Shown piece after piece: positions 42,936 through 51,767 of a stretch of 64,000 nt of DNA. Positions within the stretch are counted from its first letter, which is position 1. Each line of letters begins with the position of its first letter. This DNA comes from Clostridia bacterium (GTDB taxonomy: Bacteria > Bacillota > Clostridia > Christensenellales > Borkfalkiaceae). The stretch is taken from contig JAFTKX010000056.1 of the NCBI GenBank assembly GCA_017453045.1, positions 78,409-142,408 of the forward strand, written 5' to 3'. The notes under the pieces were generated by a model. It made no database searches. It was not told the origin of the DNA and worked only from the letters and a program-made list of their open reading frames with translations. The position numbers and the translations under genes were made by a program.

Positions 42936-42958
42936 ATTAGCAAGAACTAATCAAAATT

Positions 42959-42984
42959 AAAGGATACTTCAGTATCCTTTTTTT
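42959..42984 (+). terminator. Terminator of the phosphoesterase gene
   Basis: AAAGGATACT / AGTATCCTTT with a 2-base loop, followed by TTTTC. Confidence 0.85.
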
Positions 42985-43014
42985 CTTTTGGCTCTATCAC
43001 AACTCGTGACTGCT

Positions 43015-43141
43015 ATTTAAAGGCTTATACACTTCGCAATACTAGTCTTTTTACGGCTTTTGCAATTCCTATTACTAGCAAGGTAATTCCCTTGCAAAAA
43101 TCTCGTAAAAATCCCGTCTTGCTCGTATCTAACCCTTTAAA
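43015..43141. repeat. Dispersed hairpin repeat, copy B
   Basis: A 127-bp element filling most of the 326-base gap before pheS. End repeats: ATTTAAAGGCTTATACAC (43015-43032) and GTATCTAACCCTTTAAAT (43125-43142). The hairpin pairs TTTTTACG with CGTAAAAA, TTTTGCAA with TTGCAAAA, and ATTAC with GTAAT around AGCAAG. Length, ends and loop agree with copies A and C, while the inner stems differ in sequence but stay paired. The remaining bases to 43261 hold a weak promoter-like AT tract only. Confidence 0.75.
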
Positions 43142-43261
43142 TTTTATCAGTCGTACATTGTGACATAGCCATTCTTTTTTTCTGCGTTAAACAGTTTACA
43201 ATAATTTTTATATTTGTTATACTTATTATTATAAGTAATAAAACTTTTTAGGAAGTGGAAT

Positions 43262-44287
43262 ATGGAAAACAGAATTGAACAGATTAAGAGAGATATAGCC
43301 GTCGAACTCGAAAGCGTAAACGACAGTAAGGCTTTATACGAACTTAAAACGAAGTACGTTTTAAATAAGGTGGGCATTATACCCGCTCTTATGAAAGAAC
43401 TCGGCAAAGCCCCAAAAGAAGATAGACCAAGGCTCGGTCAAATTATCAACGCCTTAAAAGATTGGGCTAGCGAAGTTTTTGCCGAAAAGGAAAAGGGTAT
43501 CGAAGAAGTTGAGAGAAAGGCTCGTTATCAAAAGGAAGCCGTAGATATTACTATGCCGTCTAAAAGGACTGAGGTCGGCACTTTGCATCCCGTAACGCTT
43601 ATTAAAAACGAACTCGTCGACGTATTTGCGGGTATGGGCTTTAGAGTTGTAGAAACGAGAGAAATTGAAGACGATTTCCATAACTTTACCGCGCTTAACA
43701 CTCCGCAAGAACACCCTGCGAGAGATAAGCAAGATACTTTCTACGTTTCCGACGACTTTATGCTTAGAACGCATACTTCGCCGGGACAAATTAGAAGTTT
43801 AACCACTATTAAACCGCCTTTTAAAGTGCTTATTCCGGGCAGAGTATACAGAGCCGACGACGACGCTACTCACTCGCCTATGTTTCATCAAATGGAAGGG
43901 CTCGTTATAGATAAAAATATCACTATGTGCGACCTTCAAGGTATGCTTGACGTACTCGTTAAAAAGATGTTCGGCGAAGAAACAAAAACGAGATTCCGTC
44001 CGTCGTTTTTCCCGTTCACCGAGCCGTCGGTTGAAGTTGACGTAAGTTGTTTTGAATGCGGTGGCAAGGGCTGTAAACTTTGCAAAGGCACGGGTTGGAT
44101 TGAAATTCTCGGCGGAGGCATAGTAAATAGAAAAGTTTTAGAAAACTGTGGCGTAAATCCTGACGAATGGACGGGTTTTGCGTTCGGACTTGGCCTTGAC
44201 CGTATTGCAATGCTTAAAAACGGGGTAAACAATATTCACATTTTATACGACGACGACGTAAGAGCGTTAAAGCAATTCAAGGATTAA
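43262..44287 (+). CDS. pheS: Phenylalanyl-tRNA synthetase alpha subunit
   Basis: 341 residues. N-terminal coiled coil (about 1-85), then the class II catalytic core: motif 2 in IPGRVYRADDDATHSPMFHQMEGL, and motif 3 in FAFGLGLDRIAMLKNGV. The FFPFTEPSVEVDV signature is present. Unusually it carries a CFECGGKGCKLCKGTGW Cys cluster, found in many Bacillota PheS. Forms an alpha2beta2 enzyme with PheT, 14 bases downstream. No T-box upstream. Confidence 0.96.
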   Translation: MENRIEQIKRDIAVELESVNDSKALYELKTKYVLNKVGIIPALMKELGKAPKEDRPRLGQIINALKDWASEVFAEKEKGIEEVERKARYQKEAVDITMPSKRTEVGTLHPVTLIKNELVDVFAGMGFRVVETREIEDDFHNFTALNTPQEHPARDKQDTFYVSDDFMLRTHTSPGQIRSLTTIKPPFKVLIPGRVYRADDDATHSPMFHQMEGLVIDKNITMCDLQGMLDVLVKKMFGEETKTRFRPSFFPFTEPSVEVDVSCFECGGKGCKLCKGTGWIEILGGGIVNRKVLENCGVNPDEWTGFAFGLGLDRIAMLKNGVNNIHILYDDDVRALKQFKD

Positions 44288-44301
44288 GGGGGTAATAGAC
44301 A

Positions 44302-46701
44302 ATGTTAGCACCACTCAGTTGGCTTAAAGATTTCGTAGATATAGACGTAACCGTTGAAGAACTTGAAAAAAGGCTTTTCGACAGCGGTTTTGAAGTTGAA
44401 CAAGTAATTGCTTACGGCGACAAACTCGACAAAGTCGTAACTTGTAAAATTTTAGAAATTACACAGCATCCAAACGCTGAAAAACTCCGCGTTTGCCAAG
44501 TTGACGCAGGTTCTTACGGCAAATTGCAAATTATAACCAACGCCCAAAACGTAAAGGTTGGCGATATCGTTCCCGTTGCCGTTGACGGAGCAACGCTTGC
44601 TACGGGCGATAGAATTTTTAACGGAAAACTTCGTGGGGAAGATTCTTTCGGTATGTTCTGCGGTGGAGAAGAAATCGGCATTACCGACGATTATTACGAC
44701 GGCGCGTCGTCAGACGGCGTTCTCGTTTTCCACGACGATTTTCCACTCGGCGCAGAAGTTAGAGATTTATTAGGTCTTAAAGATTACGTCTTTGATATTT
44801 CCGTTTTGGCAAACAGGCCCGACTGTCAGTCGGTAGTCGGTATCGCAAGGGAAATCGCGTGCGCTTTAAACAAGCCGTTTAAAGAACCCGACCTTACTTT
44901 TAACGCCGTTAGCGGTAAATACGAAAATATTAAAGTAAGCATAAAAGATACCGAACTTTGTCCAAGATATATCGCTCATCTTATAAAGGACGTAAAGATT
45001 GAAAAATCGCCTAAATGGATGAGTCGTCGTCTTGCTCTTTGCGGTCTTAATTCGATAAATAATATCGTAGATATTACTAACTATGTTCTTCTCGAAATGG
45101 GACAACCTATGCACGCTTTCGATCTCGATAACGTTGAGAATAACGAAATAGTAGTAAGAAGGGCGGAAACTAACGAAAAAATCGTTACTTTAGACGAAAA
45201 AGAGTGTCTTTTAAACAGCGAAAATCTCCTTATTTGCGACGGTGTAAAACCGATAGGTCTTGCAGGTATTATGGGCGGACTTAACAGCGAAATTAAGGAC
45301 GAAACAAACACCGTATTATTTGAATGCGCTAAATTCAAAAGAGATAATATTCGTCGTTCGGCGAGAACTTTGGGTAAAAGTAGCGATTCGTCAAAGAGAT
45401 TTGAAAAGGGCGTAGACGAATATACAACTGAGCGAGCAATGAAAAGGGCTCTCCATCTTGTAGACTTATTAAAAGCGGGCGTCGTTACCGACGTTGACGT
45501 TGACTGTTCGGCGTTCAAAGAACAAGAGAATAGAGAAGTTAGCACTACTTTTGCAAAAATCAACGGCGTTTTGGGTATCGAAGTTCCAAAAGATACTATC
45601 GTTGATATTTTAACAAGACTCGGCTTTGGCGTTACGGTTGACGGGGATAATATTAAAACGGTTGCTCCGCCGTACCGTGAAGACGTTGAAGGTTATCCCG
45701 ATCTTGCCGAAGAAGTTATTAGAACTTACGGCTACGAACATATCAAACCCACTCTTTTAAAAGACGCGGTAATTACCGCAGGTGGTTTTTCAAAAGAACA
45801 ACAAAACGAATTAAAAGTCAAAAAGGCGCTCGTAAATTTAGGTTATAGCGAAGCAATGACTTTCTCGTTCTATTCTAAAAAGGACGTTTCAGCCCTTCAT
45901 TTAAGCGAAGGCGACGATGAAGCGAACGCAATTATCATAGGAAATCCGATAAGCGACAACTACGAAGTTTTAAGAAGAACTCTCGTTCCGTCAATGCTTA
46001 AAGTCGTTTCTTCAAACGTTAAAAAAGGCAATATGCAAGGCAGAATATTTGAAATTGCCAAGGCGTTTATTCCAAAATCTCTCCCCGTTAGCGATTTCCC
46101 GATTGAAAAAAGACATTTGGCAATAGCAACCTTTGGCGGAGAAGACGATTTCTTTACCTTAAAAGGCGTTTTAGAAGAATTAGCAAGCGTATTTAGAGTA
46201 AATCTTGACTTGAACACGAGAGCCGAAAAGACTTATCTTCACCCCGGTATTTCGGCAAAGATAATAGTCGGCGGTCAAGAAATCGGCGCGTTCGGTCAAG
46301 TTTCATATGAAACGGCGGCGGAATTCGATATTGAAAACAAAGTTTTCGTTGCCGAACTCGATTACGACGCGTTAGCCGAATTTTTCACCGTACCGTTTAA
46401 GTATAAAAATCTTCCTAAATTTAAAAACGTTGAAAGAGATTTAGCGCTCGTGGCTGACGAAAAGGTAACTTGCGCCGAAATCGAAGCGGTAATAAAGTCG
46501 GCTTGCAAAAACAACGTTGAAAGCGTTAGACTTTTCGACGTTTACGTTGGCGAACAAGTAGGCGAAGGCAAAAAGAGTATGGCTTTCTCGGTAACTTTCA
46601 AAGCGGGCGAAGACAAACCGCTCGAAACTGCCGACGTCGACGGATTCGTTAAGAGAATACTCGGAAGTTTACAACATAGACTTGGCGTAAGCCTTAGATA
46701 A
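44302..46701 (+). CDS. pheT: Phenylalanyl-tRNA synthetase beta subunit
   Basis: 799 residues, full length. N-terminal EMAP/OB domain (residues about 40-150), B3/B4 editing domain (NRPDCQSVVGIAREIA, then LFECAKFKRDNIRRSARTLG), B5 domain, the catalytic-like core and a C-terminal ferredoxin-like anticodon domain (NVERDLALVADE to the end HRLGVSLR). The editing domain clears Tyr-tRNA-Phe. GGGGG before the ATG; a strong terminator follows. Confidence 0.96.
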   Translation: MLAPLSWLKDFVDIDVTVEELEKRLFDSGFEVEQVIAYGDKLDKVVTCKILEITQHPNAEKLRVCQVDAGSYGKLQIITNAQNVKVGDIVPVAVDGATLATGDRIFNGKLRGEDSFGMFCGGEEIGITDDYYDGASSDGVLVFHDDFPLGAEVRDLLGLKDYVFDISVLANRPDCQSVVGIAREIACALNKPFKEPDLTFNAVSGKYENIKVSIKDTELCPRYIAHLIKDVKIEKSPKWMSRRLALCGLNSINNIVDITNYVLLEMGQPMHAFDLDNVENNEIVVRRAETNEKIVTLDEKECLLNSENLLICDGVKPIGLAGIMGGLNSEIKDETNTVLFECAKFKRDNIRRSARTLGKSSDSSKRFEKGVDEYTTERAMKRALHLVDLLKAGVVTDVDVDCSAFKEQENREVSTTFAKINGVLGIEVPKDTIVDILTRLGFGVTVDGDNIKTVAPPYREDVEGYPDLAEEVIRTYGYEHIKPTLLKDAVITAGGFSKEQQNELKVKKALVNLGYSEAMTFSFYSKKDVSALHLSEGDDEANAIIIGNPISDNYEVLRRTLVPSMLKVVSSNVKKGNMQGRIFEIAKAFIPKSLPVSDFPIEKRHLAIATFGGEDDFFTLKGVLEELASVFRVNLDLNTRAEKTYLHPGISAKIIVGGQEIGAFGQVSYETAAEFDIENKVFVAELDYDALAEFFTVPFKYKNLPKFKNVERDLALVADEKVTCAEIEAVIKSACKNNVESVRLFDVYVGEQVGEGKKSMAFSVTFKAGEDKPLETADVDGFVKRILGSLQHRLGVSLR

Positions 46702-46712
46702 CGATAAATAAA

Positions 46713-46742
46713 GCGCCGTAAACCTATTGCGGTTTACGGCGC
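46713..46742. terminator. Terminator between pheT and DUF896
   Basis: GCGCCGTAAACC / GGTTTACGGCGC, 12-bp perfect stem, 6-base loop. T-runs are weak, but the position between convergent genes suggests two-way use. Confidence 0.65.
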
Positions 46743-46755
46743 GTAAGCGTAGATA

Positions 46756-46959
46756 TCAATGTTTTTTCTTGTCGGACAGTTTGGTTTTGTTGCCGTTTTC
46801 GTCAACGACGTAAGTCGAATTGAGTGAAGAACGCAAATTTCCCACAACGCTGTCGATATATTCTCTGCGAAGTTTCGCCTGTTCGATTTTTTCTTCTTCG
46901 GTAAGACCTACTTCGCGAGATTTTTTGGCAAGATAATTTATTCTTTCAATGTTCGGCAT
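46756..46959 (-). CDS. DUF896 (UPF0291) protein
   Basis: 67 residues. IERINYLAKKSREVGLTEEEKIEQAKLRREYIDSVVGNLRSSL matches the short helical DUF896 family of Bacillota (YnzC, YneA-operon relatives linked to the SOS response). A basic tail (KLSDKKKH) follows. Ribosome site AAGGAAG. Single gene, convergent with pheT. Confidence 0.88.
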   Translation of the reverse strand: MPNIERINYLAKKSREVGLTEEEKIEQAKLRREYIDSVVGNLRSSLNSTYVVDENGNKTKLSDKKKH

Positions 46960-47047
46960 ATTATTTACTTCCTTAAATTAGTAAGTAAATTGTATCATTT
47001 AAGTCTATAAAAAGCAAGGGTTTAAAGGCTTTTAGGAGAAACGAATT

Positions 47048-47995
47048 ATGAAACAGGGGCTTAAAAACAAACTTTTAGAGTATTTAATCATAGCCTTTTT
47101 ATCTTTTTGTATGGCTGTGATTTACGAAATTCTCATTTTCCCCAACGCTTTCGCTCCTGCGGGGATAAACGGTTTGGCGACCATTATTCAACACGTTTTC
47201 GGCTTTTCAATCGGCTATATGTCGATTATCATCAATATACCGCTCCTTATAATTTCGTTTTTATGGGACGATAAAGATTTTGCAATCAAAACTCTTTGTT
47301 ACGTTTTGATATTTTCACTATTTACCTTGATTATTAAAAACGGCGAAATCGTAGGCGGAGTTTGTGAAAACGGCGACGGGCAGGGAATTATTAGTCTTGA
47401 AAGTTTCGTTTATAAAAACTCGCCCGTAAGCACGATTTTAGCGCCTATCGTTTCGGGAGCGTTTAACGGGCTTATTTACGGCTTTTCAATAAGACGAAAT
47501 TCGTGTACGGGCGGTACTGATATAGTTGCAAGACTCGTAAAGAAAAAACGCCCCGAACTCAATATAATGTGGCTTACTTTCGCTTTAAATAGCGTGGTTG
47601 CCGTTCTTTCGTATTTTGCATACGCAAAAGACGGAACTTTCGATTTAGAACCCGTTATACTTTGTCTTGCGTACTGTTTCGTGTCATCTAAAATGGGCGA
47701 CTTTATTTTAAAGGGTTATAAAAACGCCTTAAAGTTTGAAGTCGTTACGTCGTATCCCGAAGAAATTTCAAGGGAAATAATACAAAAACTTAAACATAGC
47801 GCAACCGTCGTTCACGCGCAAGGTATGTACACGCACGAAGAAAAATCTTTGCTTATTTGCGTCATAAACAAGCATCAAATCGTCGATTTTGAAAACATAA
47901 TAAAAAAATACGATGGCACTTTTGCCTACATATCGTCAGTAAACGAAACTGTTGGAAACTTTAAAACGATAAAGAACGGCAAAAAGGAGAAATAA
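47048..47995 (+). CDS. YitT family membrane protein
   Basis: 315 residues. Five to six membrane helices in the first 230 residues (YitT/DUF161), including the family phrases FAPAGINGLATIIQ and RRNSCTGGTDIVARLV, then a cytoplasmic DUF2179 domain (TSYPEEISREIIQKL, ending near residue 310). Function is not established; a transporter role is often suggested. The SDR gene starts the base after its stop. Confidence 0.9.
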   Translation: MKQGLKNKLLEYLIIAFLSFCMAVIYEILIFPNAFAPAGINGLATIIQHVFGFSIGYMSIIINIPLLIISFLWDDKDFAIKTLCYVLIFSLFTLIIKNGEIVGGVCENGDGQGIISLESFVYKNSPVSTILAPIVSGAFNGLIYGFSIRRNSCTGGTDIVARLVKKKRPELNIMWLTFALNSVVAVLSYFAYAKDGTFDLEPVILCLAYCFVSSKMGDFILKGYKNALKFEVVTSYPEEISREIIQKLKHSATVVHAQGMYTHEEKSLLICVINKHQIVDFENIIKKYDGTFAYISSVNETVGNFKTIKNGKKEK

Positions 47996-48775
47996 GTGGG
48001 TTACGTTTTAATCACGGGCGCAACGGGTGGTCTTGGCAAAGAATTTTGCCGTCAACTGATAAATACCGACGACCTTTTTTTGACGGGAAGAACTCAAGAA
48101 AAACTGCTTGATTTGAAAGCCGAACTGTTAAAAATTAACCCAAGTCGTAAAATAGAAATTTACTCGGCGGACTTAACCGATTTTAATCAAAGGGAAGAAC
48201 TGTTTTGTTATATTGACAAAGTGGGAATTAAGTTTTCGGGGCTTATAAACGTCGCTGGGGTTGACACCCAAAAAGAGTTTTTAAAATATACTCACGAGAA
48301 GATTGTTTTCCAAGTTAGAGTTAATTTAGAAGCGACTTTAGCGATAACTCACGCCGTTTTAAAAAGGCGTGAAAAAGACTTGAAAATTTTGACCGTTTCA
48401 AGCATTAGCGGAACTGTTCCTATGCCGTATTTTGCAATTTATTCGGCAACCAAAGCAAGCCTTATAAACTTTTTCGACGCGCTTAAAAGCGAAGTTAAAG
48501 ACGCTAAAATTACCACTTTGTTGCCGGGCGCGATTCCGACGAGAGAAGATATAAAAAAGGATATACTTATTCAGGGTTGGACGGGAAAAGCGTCGGCAAA
48601 ATCGCCTGAATACGTAGTTAAAAAGGGGCTTAAAGCCTTGAATAAAAACAAGCGGATTTGCGTACCGGGGGCGTTTAACAAATTTGTTTGTTTAATAGAA
48701 AAAATCACCCCGAGAAAGTTGAGAAACGCATATATCGCTAAAAAATGGAAAAATAAAGAAAAAGACGCTTTTTAG
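47996..48775 (+). CDS. Short-chain dehydrogenase/reductase
   Basis: 259 residues with a GTG start (AAAAGGAGAAATAA just before). The NAD(P) site is ITGATGGLGKEFC (TGxxxGxG), the NxxG region is INVAGVDTQ, and the catalytic Ser and YxxxK are in SSISGTVPMPYFAIYSATKAS. The C-terminal region (KKGLKALNKNKRICVPG...) resembles the DltE/YqjQ-type SDRs that act on lipids or ketones; the substrate is unknown. Co-transcribed with the YitT gene. Confidence 0.88.
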   Translation: MGYVLITGATGGLGKEFCRQLINTDDLFLTGRTQEKLLDLKAELLKINPSRKIEIYSADLTDFNQREELFCYIDKVGIKFSGLINVAGVDTQKEFLKYTHEKIVFQVRVNLEATLAITHAVLKRREKDLKILTVSSISGTVPMPYFAIYSATKASLINFFDALKSEVKDAKITTLLPGAIPTREDIKKDILIQGWTGKASAKSPEYVVKKGLKALNKNKRICVPGAFNKFVCLIEKITPRKLRNAYIAKKWKNKEKDAF

Positions 48776-48796
48776 TATACGATAAGGAGAAAAATT

Positions 48797-49627
48797 ATGA
48801 GTTATGCAGATCAGGTTTTTAAGCAAAACGTAAAGGACATTTTAGAAAACGGCGTTTGGGATACGGATAGAGAAGTTCGTCCAAGATGGCTTGACGGCAC
48901 GCCCGCGCATACCGTTAAAAAGTTTTGTATCGTAAACCGTTACGATTTACAAAAAGAATTCCCGATAATGACTATCAGAAAGCAATATTTAAAGAGCGCT
49001 ATTGACGAAATTCTTTGGATATGGCAAAAAAAGTCTAATAAAATAAGCGAACTTAACTCTCACGTTTGGGATAGTTGGGCAGGCGAAGACGGAACGATAG
49101 GCAAGGCTTACGGCTACCAACTCGGCGTTAAGCATCAGTATAAAGAAGGCGAATTCGACCAAGTTGATAGGGTTTTGTACGACTTAAAGCACAATCCTAC
49201 TTCAAGAAGAATTATGACTAACATTTACACTTTTGCCGACCTTCACGAAATGAATTTATATCCTTGCGCGTACTCGATGACCTTTAACGTTTCGGGGGAT
49301 AAGTTGAACGGAATACTTAATCAGCGTTCTAACGATATGGCGGTTGCGAACAATTGGAACGTTATGCAATACGCCGCGCTCCTGATGATGATTGCTCAAG
49401 TTTCGGGCTTAAAGGCGGGCGAACTCGTGCACGTTATTGCCGACGCGCACATCTACGATAGGCATATTCCTGCGGTAAAACAAATGCTTGAAAATCCCGA
49501 ATATCCCGCTCCAAAACTTTGGATAAATCCCGAAGTGAAAAACTTTTACGATTTCACCGTAAACGATTTCAAACTCGAAGGCTACGAAGCCACTCCGCTT
49601 AAAGAAAAATTAGAGGTTGCAGTATGA
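48797..49627 (+). CDS. thyA: Thymidylate synthase
   Basis: 276 residues, classical folate-dependent enzyme. Catalytic Cys in LYPCAYSMTF, Arg pair in NPTSRRIMT, dUMP-binding QRSNDMAVANNWNVMQYA and HIYDRH near the end. It methylates dUMP to dTMP and makes dihydrofolate, which the next gene recycles. It overlaps dfr by 4 bases (ATGA). Confidence 0.97.
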   Translation: MSYADQVFKQNVKDILENGVWDTDREVRPRWLDGTPAHTVKKFCIVNRYDLQKEFPIMTIRKQYLKSAIDEILWIWQKKSNKISELNSHVWDSWAGEDGTIGKAYGYQLGVKHQYKEGEFDQVDRVLYDLKHNPTSRRIMTNIYTFADLHEMNLYPCAYSMTFNVSGDKLNGILNQRSNDMAVANNWNVMQYAALLMMIAQVSGLKAGELVHVIADAHIYDRHIPAVKQMLENPEYPAPKLWINPEVKNFYDFTVNDFKLEGYEATPLKEKLEVAV

Positions 49628-50121
49628 TAAGAGCGATAGTTGCCGTCGATAAAAAGTGGGGAATAGGCAAAAAGAACGACCTTTTGTTTAATCTTCCTTT
49701 AGATATGAAGTTTTTTAGGGAAACGACGCTTGGTTATACCGTTTGTATGGGTTATAACACCTTGCTTTCTTTCCCAAATTCCAAACCGCTTCCAAAGCGT
49801 AAAAATATCGTCCTTTGCGCTCAAGAAGTTGAAAGGGACGACGTCGTTATGGTTCACAGTTTAGACGAAATGCTTTCAAAAATTAAAGCCGAAAAAGACG
49901 TGTTTATAATCGGCGGAGCAATGTTTTATAGAACTATGCTTCCATATTGCGACGAGGTTTTGGTTACTAAAGTAGACGCGGACGGCGACGCTGAAGTTTT
50001 TTATGAAAATTTAGATTTACACCCCGATTTTAAATGCGTTTACGAAAGCGAAACTTTTGAAACCAACGGTTATAATATAAAATTTACAACCTATAAAAAT
50101 CAAAACGTAAAGAGAATTTAA
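49624..50121 (+). CDS. folA: Dihydrofolate reductase
   Basis: 165 residues. AIVAVDKKWGIGKKNDLLFNLPLDMKFF at the start has the substrate Asp/Glu-containing region with an Asp in PLDMKFF; MGYNTLLSFPNSKPLP replaces the usual GRxTxxS-P-xPLP (Tyr-Asn for Arg-x-Thr, so the NADPH contact is changed); FIIGGAMFYRTML is the GGxxhY loop. It regenerates tetrahydrofolate used by ThyA. Whether the altered NADPH loop affects cofactor or trimethoprim sensitivity is unknown. Confidence 0.92.
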   Translation: MIRAIVAVDKKWGIGKKNDLLFNLPLDMKFFRETTLGYTVCMGYNTLLSFPNSKPLPKRKNIVLCAQEVERDDVVMVHSLDEMLSKIKAEKDVFIIGGAMFYRTMLPYCDEVLVTKVDADGDAEVFYENLDLHPDFKCVYESETFETNGYNIKFTTYKNQNVKRI

Positions 50122-50123
50122 GT

Positions 50124-50456
50124 ATGAGAATAGATTTTAGCGATATAAAAGAAGAAGTTATAGAAGGGTTTTGTGGCGGAAAAGGTACTATCGTTTTAAA
50201 AAAGACTACTAAAAAAGACGTTACTTTTATAAGCGCAAAGTTAAAGCCTAATTCGACCGTTGGCATGCATAAACACATGACCGATAGCGAAACTATTTAC
50301 GTTTTATCAGGCAAAGGAAAGACGATTTGCGACGGTGAAACCGAAATGCTTAAAGCAGGCTCGGTTACGTTTTGTCCCGTAGGATATTCGCATTGTTTAA
50401 TAAACGACGGAAACGAAGACCTTGAATTTATAGCCGTCGTTCCAAAACAAATTTAA
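50124..50456 (+). CDS. Cupin-domain protein
   Basis: 110 residues. A single conserved beta-barrel: motif 1 in VGMHKHMTDSETIYVLSGKG (HxH...E), motif 2 in FCPVGYSHCLINDG (PxGxxH), so the metal site is intact. Small stand-alone cupins are isomerases, sensors or dioxygenases. It starts 2 bases after dfr and ends with a strong terminator, so it is the third gene of the thyA unit. Confidence 0.85.
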   Translation: MRIDFSDIKEEVIEGFCGGKGTIVLKKTTKKDVTFISAKLKPNSTVGMHKHMTDSETIYVLSGKGKTICDGETEMLKAGSVTFCPVGYSHCLINDGNEDLEFIAVVPKQI

Positions 50457-50470
50457 CAGTAAAAATTAGT

Positions 50471-50510
50471 AAAAGCCCGACTTTTCAGTAGAAAAGTCGG
50501 GCTTTTCAAT
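50471..50510 (+). terminator. Terminator of thyA-folA-cupin
   Basis: AAAAGCCCGACTTTTC / GAAAAGTCGGGCTTTT, a 16-bp perfect stem with a 4-base loop, followed by CAAT. The built-in T-run forms part of the 3' arm. Confidence 0.8.
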
Positions 50511-50600
50511 GGAGAAAATGAAAAACTCATTGTGTGGGCTTTTTGCAAAAAATGAAGAAAAACGCCGTCTTAAAATCAAGAAAAAAGACTAAAAACGCCG

Positions 50601-51302
50601 TCAAAATTTGTCTTGTAAAAATTCGTCGTGTTTTGCCGAAATCTTTAAAAATTTTCTTAATCCGTCGCAAAGACTCTCTCTTTCTACGTCGGTGAGTTTC
50701 TTACTTGAAAAACGCTCCAACATTGTTTTAAGGTTAAAAATCTCGGCTTTTTCAGGGCTTGAAAGTTTGTCAAAATCTAAACTTTCTATTCTACTTAAAA
50801 CGTAAGGGTAGTTTACGTTAAAGTCATCGGAGTTTTTATCGTCGAACATTTTTTCTGTTTTTAATCTCTCAATTTTTCTAAATGGATTAGTTGCGTAGGT
50901 TTGGTCGTTTTCATAAATGGGTATGGATTTGATTTTAGCGAAAAGTCCGCCTATAACACCGTTTTCTTTAATAAAATCACCGTTTGGGCTTTTCAAAAGA
51001 CAAAGGGCAACCAAAACGATAAGTTCTAAAAGAGCGATAAACGAACATAAAACGAGTTGCAAATAAGGCGTTTTTTCAAAAACGTAAATTTGACAAAAAG
51101 TTTTAATTACACAAAGTAAATATACGCAAATCGTCGCGCCTATTACGACGGCTTTATTGATTTTTCTAAGTCTTTTAAAAAATATAGAAAAAATCAATAA
51201 AATTATGCTAAACAGTAAAACGCAAGAAGCGGTAACGGCAAAATAGTTTTCGCCAAAGTTTAGGTTGGCGATAAAAATTATTAGTTCGTTAAAAAAGTTC
51301 AT
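50601..51302 (-). CDS. Membrane protein of unknown function
   Basis: 233 residues from ATG 51302 (a TTG two codons upstream is an alternative; neither has a good ribosome site). Three membrane helices cover about 22-42, 50-70 and 82-105; then a cytoplasmic tail of about 130 residues, rich in Asp, Lys and Ser, with the pattern PYVLSRIESLDFDKLSSPEKAEIFNLKTML. The tail resembles nothing I can name. Convergent with the cupin gene and divergent from spoIIID. Confidence 0.7.
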   Translation of the reverse strand: MNFFNELIIFIANLNFGENYFAVTASCVLLFSIILLIFSIFFKRLRKINKAVVIGATICVYLLCVIKTFCQIYVFEKTPYLQLVLCSFIALLELIVLVALCLLKSPNGDFIKENGVIGGLFAKIKSIPIYENDQTYATNPFRKIERLKTEKMFDDKNSDDFNVNYPYVLSRIESLDFDKLSSPEKAEIFNLKTMLERFSSKKLTDVERESLCDGLRKFLKISAKHDEFLQDKF

Positions 51303-51407
51303 AATCAATGATTATTGCCATTAAAATTTATATTAAACGGTAATAAAGTTAAAATTTTGGCATAGCATATAACAAACGGAAAAGTTTTCGTTTAGTGGGG
51401 AAAACGT

Positions 51408-51656
51408 TTGTATAGCAACGCATTTGACAGAATTGTAAAAGAAGCCGAATATATCGCCGAAAACGGAGCGACCGTAAGAGATTGCGCAAAAGTTTTCGGC
51501 GTTAGCAAATCTACCGTTCACAGCGATATGGTGAACAAACTTTTTAGTATAGATAGCGAATTATACGAGCGTGTAAAAAGAGTGCTGTATATCAATTTGA
51601 GCGAACGGCACATTAGGGGCGGTATGGCAACCCGTAAAAAATATAAAGGCAAATAA
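51408..51656 (+). CDS. spoIIID: Stage III sporulation protein D
   Basis: 82 residues with a TTG start (GTGGGG 8 bases upstream). The helix-turn-helix TVRDCAKVFGVSKSTVHSDMVNKL and the conserved basic end LSERHIRGGMATRKKYKGK are the hallmarks of SpoIIID, a mother-cell regulator acting in the sigma-E phase. The weak TTG start fits low, timed expression. Good evidence that the organism makes, or descends from makers of, endospores. Confidence 0.93.
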   Translation: MYSNAFDRIVKEAEYIAENGATVRDCAKVFGVSKSTVHSDMVNKLFSIDSELYERVKRVLYINLSERHIRGGMATRKKYKGK

Positions 51657-51667
51657 TCGACTTATAG
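51654..51667. repeat. Boundary motif at the spoIIID stop
   Basis: TAATCGACTTATAG, beginning with the stop codon. The longest form of the motif in this orientation. Confidence 0.65.
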
Positions 51668-51708
51668 ACGAGTTTATTTTAAAGTTATAATGAAAATTTT
51701 GCTTTTTA

Positions 51709-51737
51709 TTGACAATCTTGCAGTTTAGTTGTATAAT
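51709..51737 (+). promoter_or_regulatory. Sigma-A promoter of the DUF1508 gene
   Basis: TTGACA (51709-51714), a 17-base spacer and TATAAT (51732-51737): both hexamers perfect. Leader of about 25 bases with AGAAAGGAG. Confidence 0.9.
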
Positions 51738-51767
51738 TGTGTTACGAACAAAAGAAAGGAGATAAAA

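Noticed and set aside
43142..43261. T-box leaders before pheS, argS, trpS or aspS
   Set aside because: None of the leaders has the conserved T-box bulge sequence or a specifier-loop layout, and several are too short.
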